From Nostoc sp. TCL26-01 (GTDB lineage Bacteria; Cyanobacteriota; Cyanobacteriia; Cyanobacteriales; Nostocaceae), in NCBI RefSeq assembly GCF_013393945.1, contig NZ_CP040297.1, positions 4,372,001 through 4,436,000 on the forward strand: 64,000 nt of DNA, read 5' to 3'. A model generated the notes under the pieces. It was given only the letters and a program-made list of their open reading frames with translations. It did not search any database and had not been told where the DNA came from. The translations under genes and the position numbers were made by a program. Shown one piece after another: positions 21,301 to 26,031 of the stretch (positions within the stretch are counted from its first letter, which is position 1; each line of letters begins with the position of its first letter).

Positions 21301-23072
21301 GCACAACCATTAATGGAGGTGGAGGTAATGATGTAATTAATATTGGTAGTAGCACATCGAATACTGTCAATGCGATCGCTGCTGCCTTAACCATCATTGG
21401 TGGTAATGGTATTGATACTGTAAACATCAATGACAGTGGCGACACAGCAGCCAATACAGGCACATTAACCAGCACTACAATTACTGGTTTAAGTTCTGGT
21501 AGCATCACCTACGGCACAGTAGAAAATCTCAACATTAATCTGGGTGCAGGTGCAGATAGCTTTACTATCAGCAGCACCAGTGCAACAACCACGGTTAACG
21601 CAGGTGGTGGTAATGATACTCTGAATGTACAAGCGATCGCTAATGCCACAACCCTGAATGCAGATGCAGGTAATGATGTAATTAATGTTGGTAGTGTTGG
21701 AGCAACAACACTCAATGTCATAGCATCTGATTTAACCATCAATGGTGGTGCTGACACTGACACCATAAACATCAATAATAGTGCTAATACTGCTAACAAC
21801 GGAGGCAGATTAAGCAGCACCACCATTGATAATTTGGGTCTTGGCCGTCCTATAAATTACAGCACAGCAGAAACTCTCAACATTAATTTGGGTACAGGTG
21901 CAGATAACCTTATTGTCAGCAATACCGGTGCTGCAACCACAATTAACACAGGTGGTGGTAATGATACTCTGGATGTAGAAGCGATCAGTCATAGCACAAC
22001 CCTGAATACAGGTGCAGGTAATGATGAGATTAATGTTGGTAATCGCGGACTAAGAACAGTCAATGACATAGCAGCTGCTTTAACCATCAATGGTGGTGCT
22101 GATACTGACACCGTAAGGATCAATGACACAAACGACAATACAAACAATACAGGCACATTAACCGCCACTACAATTACTGGTTTAAGTCCCGCTACCATCA
22201 CCTACGGCACAGTAGAAACTCTCAACATTGAGTTGGGTAGGGGTGCAGATACCTTTACTGTCAGCAGTACCAGTGCGACAACTACCATTAATGCAGGTGA
22301 CGGTGCGGATAATTTGAATGTACAAGCGATCGCTAATGCCACAACCCTGAATGCAGGTACAGGTAATAATGTCATTAAAGTTGCGAGTGCTGGAACACCG
22401 ACACTCAATAGCATAGCAGCTGCTTTAACCATCACTGGTGGGCCAGAGAACAATAGCCTCGAAGTTAGGGATAGCAGTGATACCACAGCTAATACAGGTA
22501 CATTAACTGATACTCAGTTGACAGGATTAGGTATGACAAGTGGGATCACTTATCGAGAAATCAACAATTTAAGTATCATATTAGGCAGTGGTAACAACAA
22601 CTTTACTATTTCCAGTACATTTCCTCGTACTACAACCTCGATTTATGGTAATGTAGGATCAGAAACTTTTAATGTGCGCTCTATCCGTAGCACTACAAAC
22701 ATATTTGCTGGCGGTGGCAACGATATTATCAATGTCAGTACTTCTGCACCAAACAGAGGAGGTATAGTTAACGGCATTTTAGCTCTACTCTTCGTCGATG
22801 GCGGTGCTGGTGTGGATACCTTAAACGTAGATGATAGCGGTGATGGCGCGCCTAACACCGGCACAATGACAGCCAACTCTATCACAGGCTTAGGTATGAG
22901 TAATGGCATCAGCTACACACTCTTAGAAGCGACCAATATTTTCCTCGGTTTTGGTAATGATACTTTCACCATCAACAGTAAAGTGCCAGGTAGTAGCATC
23001 CTAGTTGACGGCGGTCCTGGAATTGACTTTATCTTGGATTTCACCTTCTCAGCAATCATCCGCAACGCCTAA
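3306..23072 (+). CDS. Giant (6588 aa) RTX-like/beta-strand repeat protein, probable secreted adhesin or surface layer protein
   Basis: One uninterrupted frame of 19.8 kb. By approximate residue: 1-110 unique head; 110-1990 about 14 repeats of roughly 127 aa (core WEIDGTNRYLSTN, then SGGAGADTFQFNN, then IDGGTGADTLDYAAYTTA); 2116-2166 Pro/Ser/Thr linker; 2171-2225 hydrophobic Gly-rich segment; 2236-2292 second linker ending in an Asp/Glu run; 2300-3160 repeats of about 65 aa (core NTWTITDENAGN and IGGDDNDIFIL); 3200-3450 a block duplicated at 4820-5050; 3486-3597 a VCBS/cadherin-like domain; 3835-4500 five HNLxxG modules; 5080-6588 about a dozen repeats of 115 aa (345 bp). GGxGxDxL nonapeptides typical of Ca2+-binding RTX rolls occur throughout. 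No signal peptide is visible, so type I (C-terminal) export is likely. Role in adhesion or cell envelope is inferred; no enzyme domain is recognised. Confidence 0.85.
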   Translation: MDANQPIESAPLVNFAINPLSIEGLTANTITFTGSAAGDSLYLRVNADRLEYSIDDANYTSVDAIFTFSSQTQINANLLAGDDSLFLDASLIQILQTTGGQLSFAGGADADTIFGPAGVNVNWNITGTNAGNITDIFEFTETENITGRGNDTLTGLNQANLWTLTGNGTGTLNNQINFNDIDNLIGGSLQDIFAINDATTVNINAGAGADIFELSNSSILSGTIDGGAGVDTLNYSADTTAQQVTLTGLGSSDGFFGTSNLTGQFTNIDNVIGGGGSNTLTGLNASATWEIDGTNRYISTNSLSFTGFRNLTGGSNADTFIITGSQTADLRGQAGADRFQFNNAANLTGTIDGGTDSDTIDASAYTTAQQVALTGLSGNDGFAGTHSSIIGGFTNINAIASGTATDTLIGLNASATWEVDGSNRYLSTNILEWNSFENLTGSNQADLFQLSVNPTGLITGGAGEDTLDFSSFPTAINLTLNGADITGFNGSGTVNFTGINTIIGSANTRDTLTANPNAFSESLWNLDADPTFSDGRRPAFGDRTRTLKFSRIEDLTGQNNIRLSAATVTSTTAQDLTLRYNADTTTIELFSNLTSTVIDSTVITPNVDNLIKVIGTAGADKLTIDASVANAGLAVVFDALAGLDELNLSGFTTPKRTVLEKTDTNGFSGIGPVAFLGVDKLTGSNVTGDTLEDKTGALITSWQINNNSTYENSANTLDFTGFTNLVGGIGIDTFNIIGTQTANLSGGAGADVFRFANNASLTGAIDGGTGADTLTYAEYTSARQVTLTSIGSQDGFTGTESTISVNFTNINTLSGGSGNDTLTGINAAANWEIDGTNVYTSTNSLSFFGWENLIGGNNVDIFVISGTQTVNLRGGAGADTFQFNNAALLTGTIDGGTGADTLNYAAYTTARQITLTNLGSSDGFIGTETTISNNFTNIDAVVGSSDNDTLTGINATANWEIDGTNRYTSTNSLDISGVENLTGGSDVDTFAISGTPTANLSGGAGADTFQFNNNATLTGTIDGGAGADTLNYAAYTTARQITLTGLGISGFAGTEAAISNGFNNIDTIVGSSAVDTLTGLNAAATWEIDGTNRYLSTNTLNFFAIENLVGGSSSNTFNISGTQTANLSGGAGADTFQFNNDATLTGTIDGGTGVNTLDYAAYTTARQITLTGLGISGFAGTEAAISNGFNNIDTIIGSSAVDTLTGLNAGTIIALNAGATWEIDGTNRYLSTNTLNFFAIENLIGGSNVDTFTISGTQTANLSGGAGADTFQFNHNATLTGIIDGGTGADTLDYAAYTTARQITLTGLGISGFAGTEASITNGFNNIDTVIGSNAVDTLTGLNTTATWEIDGTNRYLSTNTLNFSAIENLVGGSSSNTFIISGEQTANLTGGAGADTFQFNDNATLTGRIDGGTGTDTLDYAAYTTAKEISLTDLGTNDGFAGLEGPILIISSNFTVFDNINTIIGGSAADTLRGRNTTATWEIDSTNRYLSTNTLNFSEIENLVGSNDVDTFTISDRDAVNVFGGAGADVFRFNDNATLIVTIDGGSGIDTLDYAASTTAKQLILTDVGISDGFAGTEGGIFPGVFGNLTNFNNIDTIIGSSGADSLTGLNTAGRWEIDGTNRYISTNTLNFSEIENLRGGNDIDTFTISGTQTANLFGGAGADVFQLNDNAELIGAIAGDIDADTLDYSAYTTAININLATAKATKITGEISTIETLIGGTANDTLQGTNNIASWNLGSTNQYISINSLTFSSFENLIGGNQADTLIFSNGSSFNGSFSGGTGIDTVDFTAYTSARNVSLTGLGDLDGFNGTVNTLVGGFSNIEQIFGSSANNDTITGLNTTAIWNLDTNQYQATNTLSFAGFENLIGGSGADIFNLSGTEIFNLTGGAGSDEFSFANGATLTGTLAGGEDVDTLNYASYTTAVNVNLANGTATAISGGISSIENVTSGAGNDSLIGNADANILIGAAGLDTLIGGAGNDTLIVTALAGSIVEGNEGTDTLTVLGTSEDDVFNVNDNSVVLTPSNTVTYGTVEKLTVAALDGADQITLNITTNGPATTIDGGDGDDSLTAGNADTTFTFTGDNTGKVNFGVDVNFSNVENLQGGQGNNTLVIVIPTPTPTPDPRPVKIKITDKKTVEVKTEPSPSPSPSPSPSPDPSPKPTQVTGVENIISTAVTTNLVLEALFGGTIRVLSPVTSVVGPVIIGGVSWVIGSLGSGGLGTAISVSATPSGSPTPNEETKIEINPTPEPSPEPTPTPEPVEPPKIEIKNPEDKVNNDPDDPENDDENDEEGCQSVYVIDLGGASFEAPDCINVWNILGPNSGTLVSDGVFVKAFTNAGKLIGGSLSDTFILSEAGSLTSSIDGGGLATLNTLVGKSSGGDWSINTANSGTVTGISGGFENIGNLAGGAGADRFTLTANGSLSGTLNGGGVATLDTLVGADGNNNWTITAPDTGSVGGLSLGFTGIGNLVGGAGSDNFTIGVAGVLSGSIDGGGSANFNTITGPDVATNWTISGANAGNVNGINFTNVGNLRGGSSNDTFTLSNLGSLAGSIDGNGGNNTLQGVSVENTWTITSNDTGSIDNIAGTTEFSNIANLIGGNGDDTFILENDSQITGEIAGELGDNTLQGRDLENTWTITRENFGDITNSGGTTEFRDIANLIGSDEEDIFILEDDSHITGSIFGGLGSNTLQGGNVENIWRITDDDAGNVTNSGGTTEFSEIQYLTGGDEDDTFSLQENKLIRGRIVGGLGENTLEGGNVNNEWTILDDNRGIVDNGRNNISFTQIANLKGGDNNDTFTLPGDSHITGAIAGGLGENILEGGNVDNTWTITDNNAGNVTNSAGTTKFSEITTLIGGNNDDTFILQENYHITQIVGGESDGEDENSLQGGNVQNDWIINNKNAGKVENSGGTTQFTQISKLIGGDDDDTFVLQVDQDIVEITDGIDGGLGDNTLQGGNVENNWIITNKNAGRVRNISGVTEFTQIANLTGGNDNDTFILGRNNRITGEIAGRAGDNTLQGGNVENTWTITDENAGNIANDSGSTAFTQIANLIGGDDNDIFILDEDGYITGAIAGGEGDNTLQGGNIENNWTINAENAGTVDNGNDTTAFREIKKLIGGNEEDTFVFEDNGLSNFGFTVEGGQGDPELNTLEINADTDLNWVINRQNGGEVTGEDLFLEFNNIANLKGSAGNDEFKLEDATVAEGGTIDGRAGVNILSGGIADTINTWVVNGVNSGTFTATKDGTTYTFDFSNIQNLNGSDADDIFKLRGGVLYGSGSIDGGKGDDTIEQEGSADDDDDDFTTTWILTDEDSGTISDSTPETFTVNGQTVTTNLILRNGFTNIENLVGGADADVFIVNDGVTFTGNIDAGDGGDTVIFNGTGTITGSVSGGENTNGTVDVIDLSGVANPVTIDLQDINFSEFEVVIGNDQNSTIIGSDQDNTWEIIGENEVVIDNITFIGFNNLVGGAGVDTFNFTAPDAVVHIDEEVPPDATGDVFSLALITGNLLARLLARNPEDTVTISDVEGTTVTGDESTVIAGNYGRLNINADGTYSYAVELSAPQVVNLPVGTSLTDTFSYTIGQGADSITTELIVTIQNTANGLIMTDNVNSIDITGTVSGGGGDDIFNFANDALIAAIINSDAGGDTFNFLDTAQVAGTVDGGDNLADTPDVVDFSQATGSVVINLGDNNFNNIETFIGNGIGTTLIATDTNNTWTINVSNGFALEDLESFGVSNTLNQGGSNTNIEFNHIGNLTGGSGNDTFNIKSTTLTVNGKLQTDWGVIGKIDGGEGNNAILMDGVGSGGVTWEIDGGNAGKAYDQVSLVGGFNSLGQPVPPALFRFDRITFQQPHNLLDGQTVLYAHEYYGPTSAFSTPDEINKDISGLKRGELYTVKRIDESTVSLVDNQGRTVTGLSLPSIPGRHWLTKQVRLNFQNIGDIKGDDNNDTFFLRPGGSLSGTIDGGGGSNSLQGSDTANIWGIEDINAGKIFPSTGLTFDGSSSSVVNPGNNTITFSYRHNLVTGDRVQYRNGTDQANKDIDGLVSGSFYQVIRQDDFTVQLTYLSNSKFPISLSPTIYGGNNHELIKTNTFIGGEGLEQNALLNRSQYAYVTYNSSRVDTTNKTITFSSPHNFVTGDLVQYQHDYQAGETETLVNKEYYRVIRQDNLTIQLTQTGSNIPIDLQSAIPLNGTQFLVKANDVNRIRSSADNIPGLNVSEFIEFARPHNLSNGQAVAFRALSNYRLSLNDWTLEKYEQGRDNIYYAIKIDDYRIALAETFINANEGRAIPIGYRGIAEGQLIPVNNFQNIESLFGGASSDLFTIKDAGKIRRNVFNGFNPFNRGGIFGRGGINTLKQSQSDIWNLRGIDSGETNFVYQFSQISNLIGSNGTDTFIVHDNARLTGSLDGALGNNILRSNSANFVNWTISGQNAGLLQGEQGEQGLSFNRIGGGTILTSDNRRNHNLVTGQAFSNYFVIKLNNQEIQLAATLEDAFAGQAISLTGDRYSGIPKTAISFNNITRLEGSDNADTFTIADEDVVSSIDGKGGNNTLQALNVLNQWSVTGTDAGSLSFSPIEGNNATINFTNVGSLQGGTERDRFTLAGGTLSGAVDGESGNDTLAIDSNITTTWTVIGADAGTVTGITGGFSNIANLKGGNGENTFILDNNGSLSGNIDGGLGADTFIVGGGGSLSGFNSIDGGGFAGINTIQIANTNGRPYTWEITGADTGNLQGAINLFSNIGKLVGGLGVNTFIFQPGASLSAGGGIQGGGVSRVNTLQINSGVALNWSIDSQDAGLVQGQNFLLRFSNIANLKGGFNSDTFIMNNAAVSPGGTIDGGVGVNLLLGGFSGVTNTWIVNGINSGTFIAPGQTTFNFSNIQNLNGSNAVDVFKLRGGVLFGSGSIDGGGGEDTIEQEENVTTTWTLTGDGAGKVSDATPETFTVNGVTVTTSEILKDGFRNIENLIGGATVDTFIVNDGVTFTGGVDGGGGSDRFNFNGTGQITGTIGGGNDDAGGVDFLDFSGFTSPVIIDLNNPALTGIETIIGNGANTTIIGKNTANTWTVNGANGTVNGLTFTNVHNLRGGSNIDTFNIQSATNAITIDAGAGDDQIKIGSLTPNLGGTVNNITGALTIIGGEGNDELTIDDSGDTAASTGNLTATTITGLSPNSITYGTVETLKVNLGSGSNNFTVQGTTAVTTITGGSGDDIIDASASSQAITIFGNAGNDRITGGAGNDRLDTGTGQDFVIGGAGNDLITVQGTSSGSTTVLGGLGDDRIEIGTPLADAGRVGRTLNNILAGLTIDGQAGVDTLGVYDDFDTIANTGSITFNNILGLGMAASGLFYIGIENLTVELGDGANSFTVQNTNPNTTTTITGGSGVDTINVLAINSVTTINGDAGNDVINVVSAGVPTVNTIAAGLTINGGADTDTITINDIGDTAANTGTLTSTTITGLSPATITYGTAETLNINLGAGADTFTISSTSATTTINAGDGNDTLNVQAIANATTLNAGIGNDVINVGSATPTTVNGITAALTINGGTQTDTININDNGDTANNTGTLTATTITGLSSGSITYGTIETLNINLGAGADNFTVSSTSVTTTINANGGADTLNVEAISNAITLNAGAGNDVINVGSATTPTVNGIAATLTINGGTETDTVNINDNGDTAANTGTLTSSTITGLSPSTIAYGTVETLNINLGAGADTFTVSSTSATTTINAGGGNDTLNVLAIANATTLNADAGNDVINVGSAGTQAANGIAAALTINGGSETDTITINDSGDTAANTGTLTSTTITGLSSGTITYGTAETLNINLGTGADTFTVSSTSATTTINANGGNDTLNVLAISNATTLNADAGNDVINVGGGTPTTVNAIAAALTINGGADTDTITINDSGDTANNTGTLTATALTGLGSNGITYGTVETLNINLGSGSNNLTVQAVSAATTITGGSGNDTINASAINQAIAIYGNAGNDNITGGAGNDTLDSGTGEDTVTAGEGNDLIYVQGTSGAGTTINGGGGNDVINIGSSTSNTVNAIAAALTIIGGNGIDTVNINDSGDTAANTGTLTSTTITGLSSGSITYGTVENLNINLGAGADSFTISSTSATTTVNAGGGNDTLNVQAIANATTLNADAGNDVINVGSVGATTLNVIASDLTINGGADTDTININNSANTANNGGRLSSTTIDNLGLGRPINYSTAETLNINLGTGADNLIVSNTGAATTINTGGGNDTLDVEAISHSTTLNTGAGNDEINVGNRGLRTVNDIAAALTINGGADTDTVRINDTNDNTNNTGTLTATTITGLSPATITYGTVETLNIELGRGADTFTVSSTSATTTINAGDGADNLNVQAIANATTLNAGTGNNVIKVASAGTPTLNSIAAALTITGGPENNSLEVRDSSDTTANTGTLTDTQLTGLGMTSGITYREINNLSIILGSGNNNFTISSTFPRTTTSIYGNVGSETFNVRSIRSTTNIFAGGGNDIINVSTSAPNRGGIVNGILALLFVDGGAGVDTLNVDDSGDGAPNTGTMTANSITGLGMSNGISYTLLEATNIFLGFGNDTFTINSKVPGSSILVDGGPGIDFILDFTFSAIIRNA
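4160..8250 (+). repeat. Tandem repeats of about 380-405 bp inside the giant gene
   Basis: Units beginning near GGGAAATTGACGGCACAAAT recur at about 4169, 4556, 5800, 6180, 6560, 6966, 7347, 7750 and 8154. The units around 6370-7300 share long near-identical stretches at DNA level, which means recent duplication or gene conversion. One unit has an extra 24 bp near 6930-6955 that duplicates a TTTAAATGCAGG element and adds eight residues without breaking the frame. Confidence 0.8.
9738..9795 (+). repeat. Pro/Ser-encoding short tandem repeat in the giant gene
   Basis: A simple repeat of the CCATCACCAAGT type encodes a PSPSPSPSPSP linker. Such tracts change length easily by slippage and here join two differently built repeat tracts of the protein. 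Confidence 0.75.
10240..12780 (+). repeat. Tandem repeats of about 195-210 bp inside the giant gene
   Basis: At least a dozen units each encode about 65 residues with NNTLQGGNVENTWTIT followed by an acidic GGDDNDTFIL strand. The acidic loops are richer here than in the other repeat tracts, which suggests more Ca2+ sites. Confidence 0.75.
18660..22500 (+). repeat. Tandem repeats of 345 bp (115 aa) inside the giant gene
   Basis: Units with TINGGADTDTITINDSGDTA, TGLSPATITYGTAETLNINL and TINAGGGNDTLNV recur with an exact 345-bp period over 20330-21019 and close to it elsewhere. Two units (about 18830-19060 and 21060-21300) carry inserted RTX nonapeptides of the GNAGNDNITGGAGNDTLDSG type. Confidence 0.8.
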
Positions 23073-23124
23073 GAGTTGTTCTCAATCTGTGAAATTGGTT
23101 CTGTTGAAATTACTTTGAGGAAAA

Positions 23125-24126
23125 ATGCAACACTCTCTAGCAGTTTATTTGACTACATTTAGCCTCTCACTAACAATCGCTCCCACAGTGCAAGCTGCTT
23201 CCTTGAGTGCTTTGCCTCCTAACCCCATTGATGTACCGAATGCACTGGCCACCAATGCCTTCGGGATTAATAATTATAGTCAAGTTGTTGGTAATTTTGC
23301 TGATGAAACAACTGTTCGTGGTTTTCTGTTAGACAATAAAAAATTCAGTAATATAGAAGCTCCCAATGCCATCAGCACTACTGCCTTTGACATCAACGAT
23401 TCCGGTCAAATTGTTGGATTCTTCAGCGATGGTACTAGAAATTCAGGTTTTTTATTTGATGGCAGTAATTTGACGACGATTGATGTGCCTGATGCGATTG
23501 TTACTACGGTATTTGGCATTAACAACTTTGGTCACATTGTCGGTTCTTATGTTGATAGTAGTGGTGTGAGTCGCGGTTTTCTGCTCAATGGCGGTAATGT
23601 AACCACCATTAATGTTCCTGAGTCTTTAGTAACTTTTGTTACTGACATTAATGATGCAGGGAAAATGGTCGGTTTCTTCGCTGATTCCACAGGCTTAGTA
23701 AGCGGTTTTCTGCTAGATGGCACTAAATTCACCACTATTCAAGCTCCTGGGGCATTTTCTACAACATTATTCGGGATTAACAACCAAGATAAAATAGTTG
23801 GTAATTTCGTCAATGATATAGGAAGCCAGGCGTTTTACGCATCTGGTAAATCATTTTCACCGATTAGTCTAGCTGATGCAGTCTCTATCTCAGCTTTCGA
23901 CATTAGCGATCGCAATCGTGTGGTTGGTAGCTACTTAGATATTAACGGCATCTCTCACGGTTTCGTCGTTCAAATTCCTGAACATTCCTCAACATTAGGA
24001 CTACTGTGTATCAGTATCTTAGTTTTATTCAAAATCGGTAATGTTCTGGACTTTGGACTAAAAGGCCAGAGAAAAGCAGTCAGTGTTACTGATGAAACTG
24101 CTAGTACAGGAGGTAGCGACGGATGA
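23125..24126 (+). CDS. Exported HAF-repeat protein with PEP-CTERM-like anchor, 3' end fused to IS debris
   Basis: This 333-residue protein starts with a signal peptide (to about residue 24, TVQAA). It is followed by about six repeats of 40 aa with the pattern FGINNxGxIVGxxxDxxGxxxGFLLDG, which is the HAF extracellular repeat. Near residue 280 an IPEHSSTLGLLCISILVLFKI segment resembles a PEP-CTERM sorting signal (Pro-Glu, hydrophobic helix, Lys/Arg), but His stands where the second Pro is expected. The last 25-30 residues derive from an IS remnant (24046 onward), so the native end is probably lost. It lies 52 bp after the giant gene with a GAGG Shine-Dalgarno, probably co-transcribed, and may share its surface location. 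Confidence 0.75.
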   Translation: MQHSLAVYLTTFSLSLTIAPTVQAASLSALPPNPIDVPNALATNAFGINNYSQVVGNFADETTVRGFLLDNKKFSNIEAPNAISTTAFDINDSGQIVGFFSDGTRNSGFLFDGSNLTTIDVPDAIVTTVFGINNFGHIVGSYVDSSGVSRGFLLNGGNVTTINVPESLVTFVTDINDAGKMVGFFADSTGLVSGFLLDGTKFTTIQAPGAFSTTLFGINNQDKIVGNFVNDIGSQAFYASGKSFSPISLADAVSISAFDISDRNRVVGSYLDINGISHGFVVQIPEHSSTLGLLCISILVLFKIGNVLDFGLKGQRKAVSVTDETASTGGSDG

Positions 24127-24170
24127 ACGGCCATTTCTAGCAGGAGATCATAGTTTTTGGGCAAGACCAG
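24046..24170 (+). mobile_element. IS remnant at the 3' end of the HAF-repeat gene
   Basis: Bases 24046-24091 match 2050-2095 with three differences. In the frame starting at 24092 the remnant reads MKLLVQEVATDERPFLAGDH, then SFWARPEAKTLKEE and a stop, which looks like an N-proximal part of a DDE transposase. The HAF gene reads through it in another frame. Confidence 0.55.
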
Positions 24171-24272
24171 AAGCAAAGACACTAAAAGAAGAAACCTAGC
24201 GTGGCAAAACTTACTAGAGAGGAGCATAAATCCTGTCATCTTGAGCTTGTAGCGAAATAATGGTGCAAGAAC

Positions 24273-24638
24273 TTGGTAAGAAAAAGTTTAAAACCAGAGG
24301 CAACATCGTTTGAAGTACTCGATTGTGTTCAAAAAAAATGCCCTTCGTGTGGTCAAGCAATGTGGAATGAATACAATAATCCTCGACATATAAGAACGTT
24401 AAATGGGGTAGTAGAACTACAGCTAAAAATTCGGCGATGTCAAAATCAGTCATGTATGCGGTATAAAAAAGCATATAGACCAGAGCAAGAAGGTTCCCTA
24501 GCTCTACCACAGAATGAATTTGGTTTGGATGTGATTGCTTATATAGGAGCATCACGCTACCAGGAACATAGAAGTGTTCCTCAATGGCAAATAAGAAAGA
24601 AAAAATGCTATTTTCTCTTCGTCTGTACCTTCATTTGA
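24273..24638 (+). pseudogene. N-terminal part of a zinc-finger transposase
   Basis: The frame encodes FEVLDCVQKKCPSCGQAMW, then CQNQSCMRYKKAYRPEQEGS and LPQNEFGLDVIAYIGASRYQ. The CxxC and CxxxxC pairs form the zinc finger that precedes the catalytic domain in some cyanobacterial transposases (IS family not assigned). After about 24585 the protein diverges into unrelated residues and ends, so the DDE domain is missing. The apparent TTG start at 24273 is only the first available codon; the true start is unclear. Confidence 0.6.
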
Positions 24639-24785
24639 TCCGACTTGAGAAAATCTGCACGTAGCATCCCAAAACTGATGTTTGCCAACTTCTCTGATTA
24701 ATTTACAAGTTACTTGGCAGTATTTACCTGTTAGCGTAAGCTGTATTAACTTATCTTCTGGTTGAATCATTTTTACCCCATTCAA
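24552..24785 (-). CDS. Small protein coupled to the integrase, 3' end altered
   Basis: A 77-residue frame begins MNGVKMIQPEDKLIQLTLTG and contains CQVTCKLIREVGKHQFWDA. Its ATG overlaps the integrase stop by 4 bp, so translation is coupled. I do not recognise the family. The last 20 residues or so (SYLPLRNTSMFLVA) come from the antisense of the adjoining transposase fragment, so the natural C-terminus was probably replaced when the IS inserted near 24590. Confidence 0.45.
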   Translation of the reverse strand: MNGVKMIQPEDKLIQLTLTGKYCQVTCKLIREVGKHQFWDATCRFSQVGSNEGTDEEKIAFFLSYLPLRNTSMFLVA

Positions 24786-25936
24786 GAAAGTTCAGGTGGT
24801 CTTAGATTTGTAAAATTAGTAGCACCGTAATGATTGTCAATCATCTTGGCGGAGGTTCCAGTCCATCGCCCGATCGCAGTGCTGTTAATATGTGATTCCA
24901 CACAAAAACTAATAAATGTGTGTCGTGTCTGGTAGCTTTTGCGATAGGGAATGCTGCATTTGCTTAAGATTGCTTTCCATGCACGATTAGAAAAATTGTG
25001 ATGGTCGATAAATTTTCCTTTTGGACTGGTAAAAATTAATGCTTCAGGATTAGCTTCTTTCGGTCTGATATCATCCAAAATTGCTTTTACTTCTGAATTA
25101 GTGGGGAAATCCCGCTTTCTTTGGGTTTTCAAGCCCTCTTTTAAGACTAAGCCGTCTTCAGAAACAACAACAGATTCCCGAAACTGAATAACACTATTGG
25201 TAATGTGTTTCCATTTCAAACCAATTGCCTCAGATGGTCTACACCCTGTAAAGAAAAGGAAACGCACATAGTGAGTGTAGTGGCTATAGTGGCGATCGCT
25301 AGCAAAAGTACGAATAATTAAATCTCTTTCTTCTTTAGTGAAAGGATTAACATCTTGTTCTTCTATCGCACCTTTTGGGGTTTTGATTTTCATAGCAGCA
25401 AAAGGGTTCGCATCGATTAACCCTTCTCTCATTGCCCAATTACAGCAAGCTTTCAACTGAGTTAGACAACGTTTGGCCGCATCTGGAGTTAAATTTGCCA
25501 AGAGATAATCTCGAATAGCTGATGCTTTATCTAGCGATCGTGTGGGTAACTTAGCGATGTGATTTCGATGCTTGGTAAAGTCTTTAGCGAAGGTACTAGG
25601 ACTGATTTGAGGTTTTTTGAAATCACTATATTTATTCCATAGCTCATCTAACTCTGGTTTTGGTTTCTGAATTGGTGTAACTGGTGTAACCTTACTGAGA
25701 GCGGATTTGGGCTTGTACTTCTCTAAAGTGACATCAAATCTTTCATATAAAATGTCTTTTTCTATCTCAGAAGCTTTCAGTTCCGCCAGTTTCCGATGAG
25801 CAGGGGTATCCGGTAACCCTGTAGAAAAGTAATGGCGCTTCCCGCCGTAGCTAAACCTCAACTGTAATCGACCATTAGAATTAATTATGGTGACAGACCC
25901 CTTAGAGGATCGTCCTGTAGGAGTTTTTGAGTACAT
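24782..25936 (-). CDS. Tyrosine recombinase / phage-type integrase
   Basis: The 384-residue protein has an arm-type DNA-binding N-terminus (GRLQLRFSYGGKRHYFSTGL), a SAM-like core-binding domain (about 95-185) and a catalytic domain (200-384). Visible catalytic residues are Arg233 (TGCRPSEA), Arg338 (YQTRHTF) and the nucleophile Tyr370 (IDNHYGA). The first His of HxxR is Tyr335 and the His nine residues before the nucleophile is Thr361. A Tyr at the first position is also known, as I recall, from the heterocyst element recombinase XisA. The gene starts at ATG 25936, 173 bp from tRNA-Phe, and points away from it. It probably integrates and excises the island to its left. Confidence 0.88.
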   Translation of the reverse strand: MYSKTPTGRSSKGSVTIINSNGRLQLRFSYGGKRHYFSTGLPDTPAHRKLAELKASEIEKDILYERFDVTLEKYKPKSALSKVTPVTPIQKPKPELDELWNKYSDFKKPQISPSTFAKDFTKHRNHIAKLPTRSLDKASAIRDYLLANLTPDAAKRCLTQLKACCNWAMREGLIDANPFAAMKIKTPKGAIEEQDVNPFTKEERDLIIRTFASDRHYSHYTHYVRFLFFTGCRPSEAIGLKWKHITNSVIQFRESVVVSEDGLVLKEGLKTQRKRDFPTNSEVKAILDDIRPKEANPEALIFTSPKGKFIDHHNFSNRAWKAILSKCSIPYRKSYQTRHTFISFCVESHINSTAIGRWTGTSAKMIDNHYGATNFTNLRPPELS

Positions 25937-25946
25937 TTGTTTTATA

Positions 25947-25992
25947 GTGTAAATGTACTATAGCTTACACCATTTACACCATCTTTACACCA
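25947..25992. promoter_or_regulatory. Repeated TTTACACCA motifs at the integrase promoter
   Basis: CTTACACCA (25964-25972), TTTACACCA (25973-25981) and TTTACACCA (25984-25992) are spaced 9 and 11 bp apart. An inverted GTGTAAA lies at 25947-25953, 11 bp before the integrase start codon. The cluster looks like an operator or arm-type recombinase binding site. The protein that binds is not known. Confidence 0.5.
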
Positions 25993-26031
25993 ATTAATAG
26001 TCTAAACTCGCCCAAAAATACCCAAAGTTTT

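Noticed and set aside
4634..22909. Many long open frames on the minus strand inside the giant gene
   Set aside because: They are antisense shadows. Their spacing follows the repeat period of the giant gene (345 bp near the end), their composition is Val/Ser/Pro-rich as expected from the reverse of GGT/GAT/ACC codons, and none has a ribosome site or a known domain.
24214..24555. Minus-strand frame of 113 residues
   Set aside because: It is antisense to the zinc-finger transposase fragment, whose frame carries the CxxC motifs.
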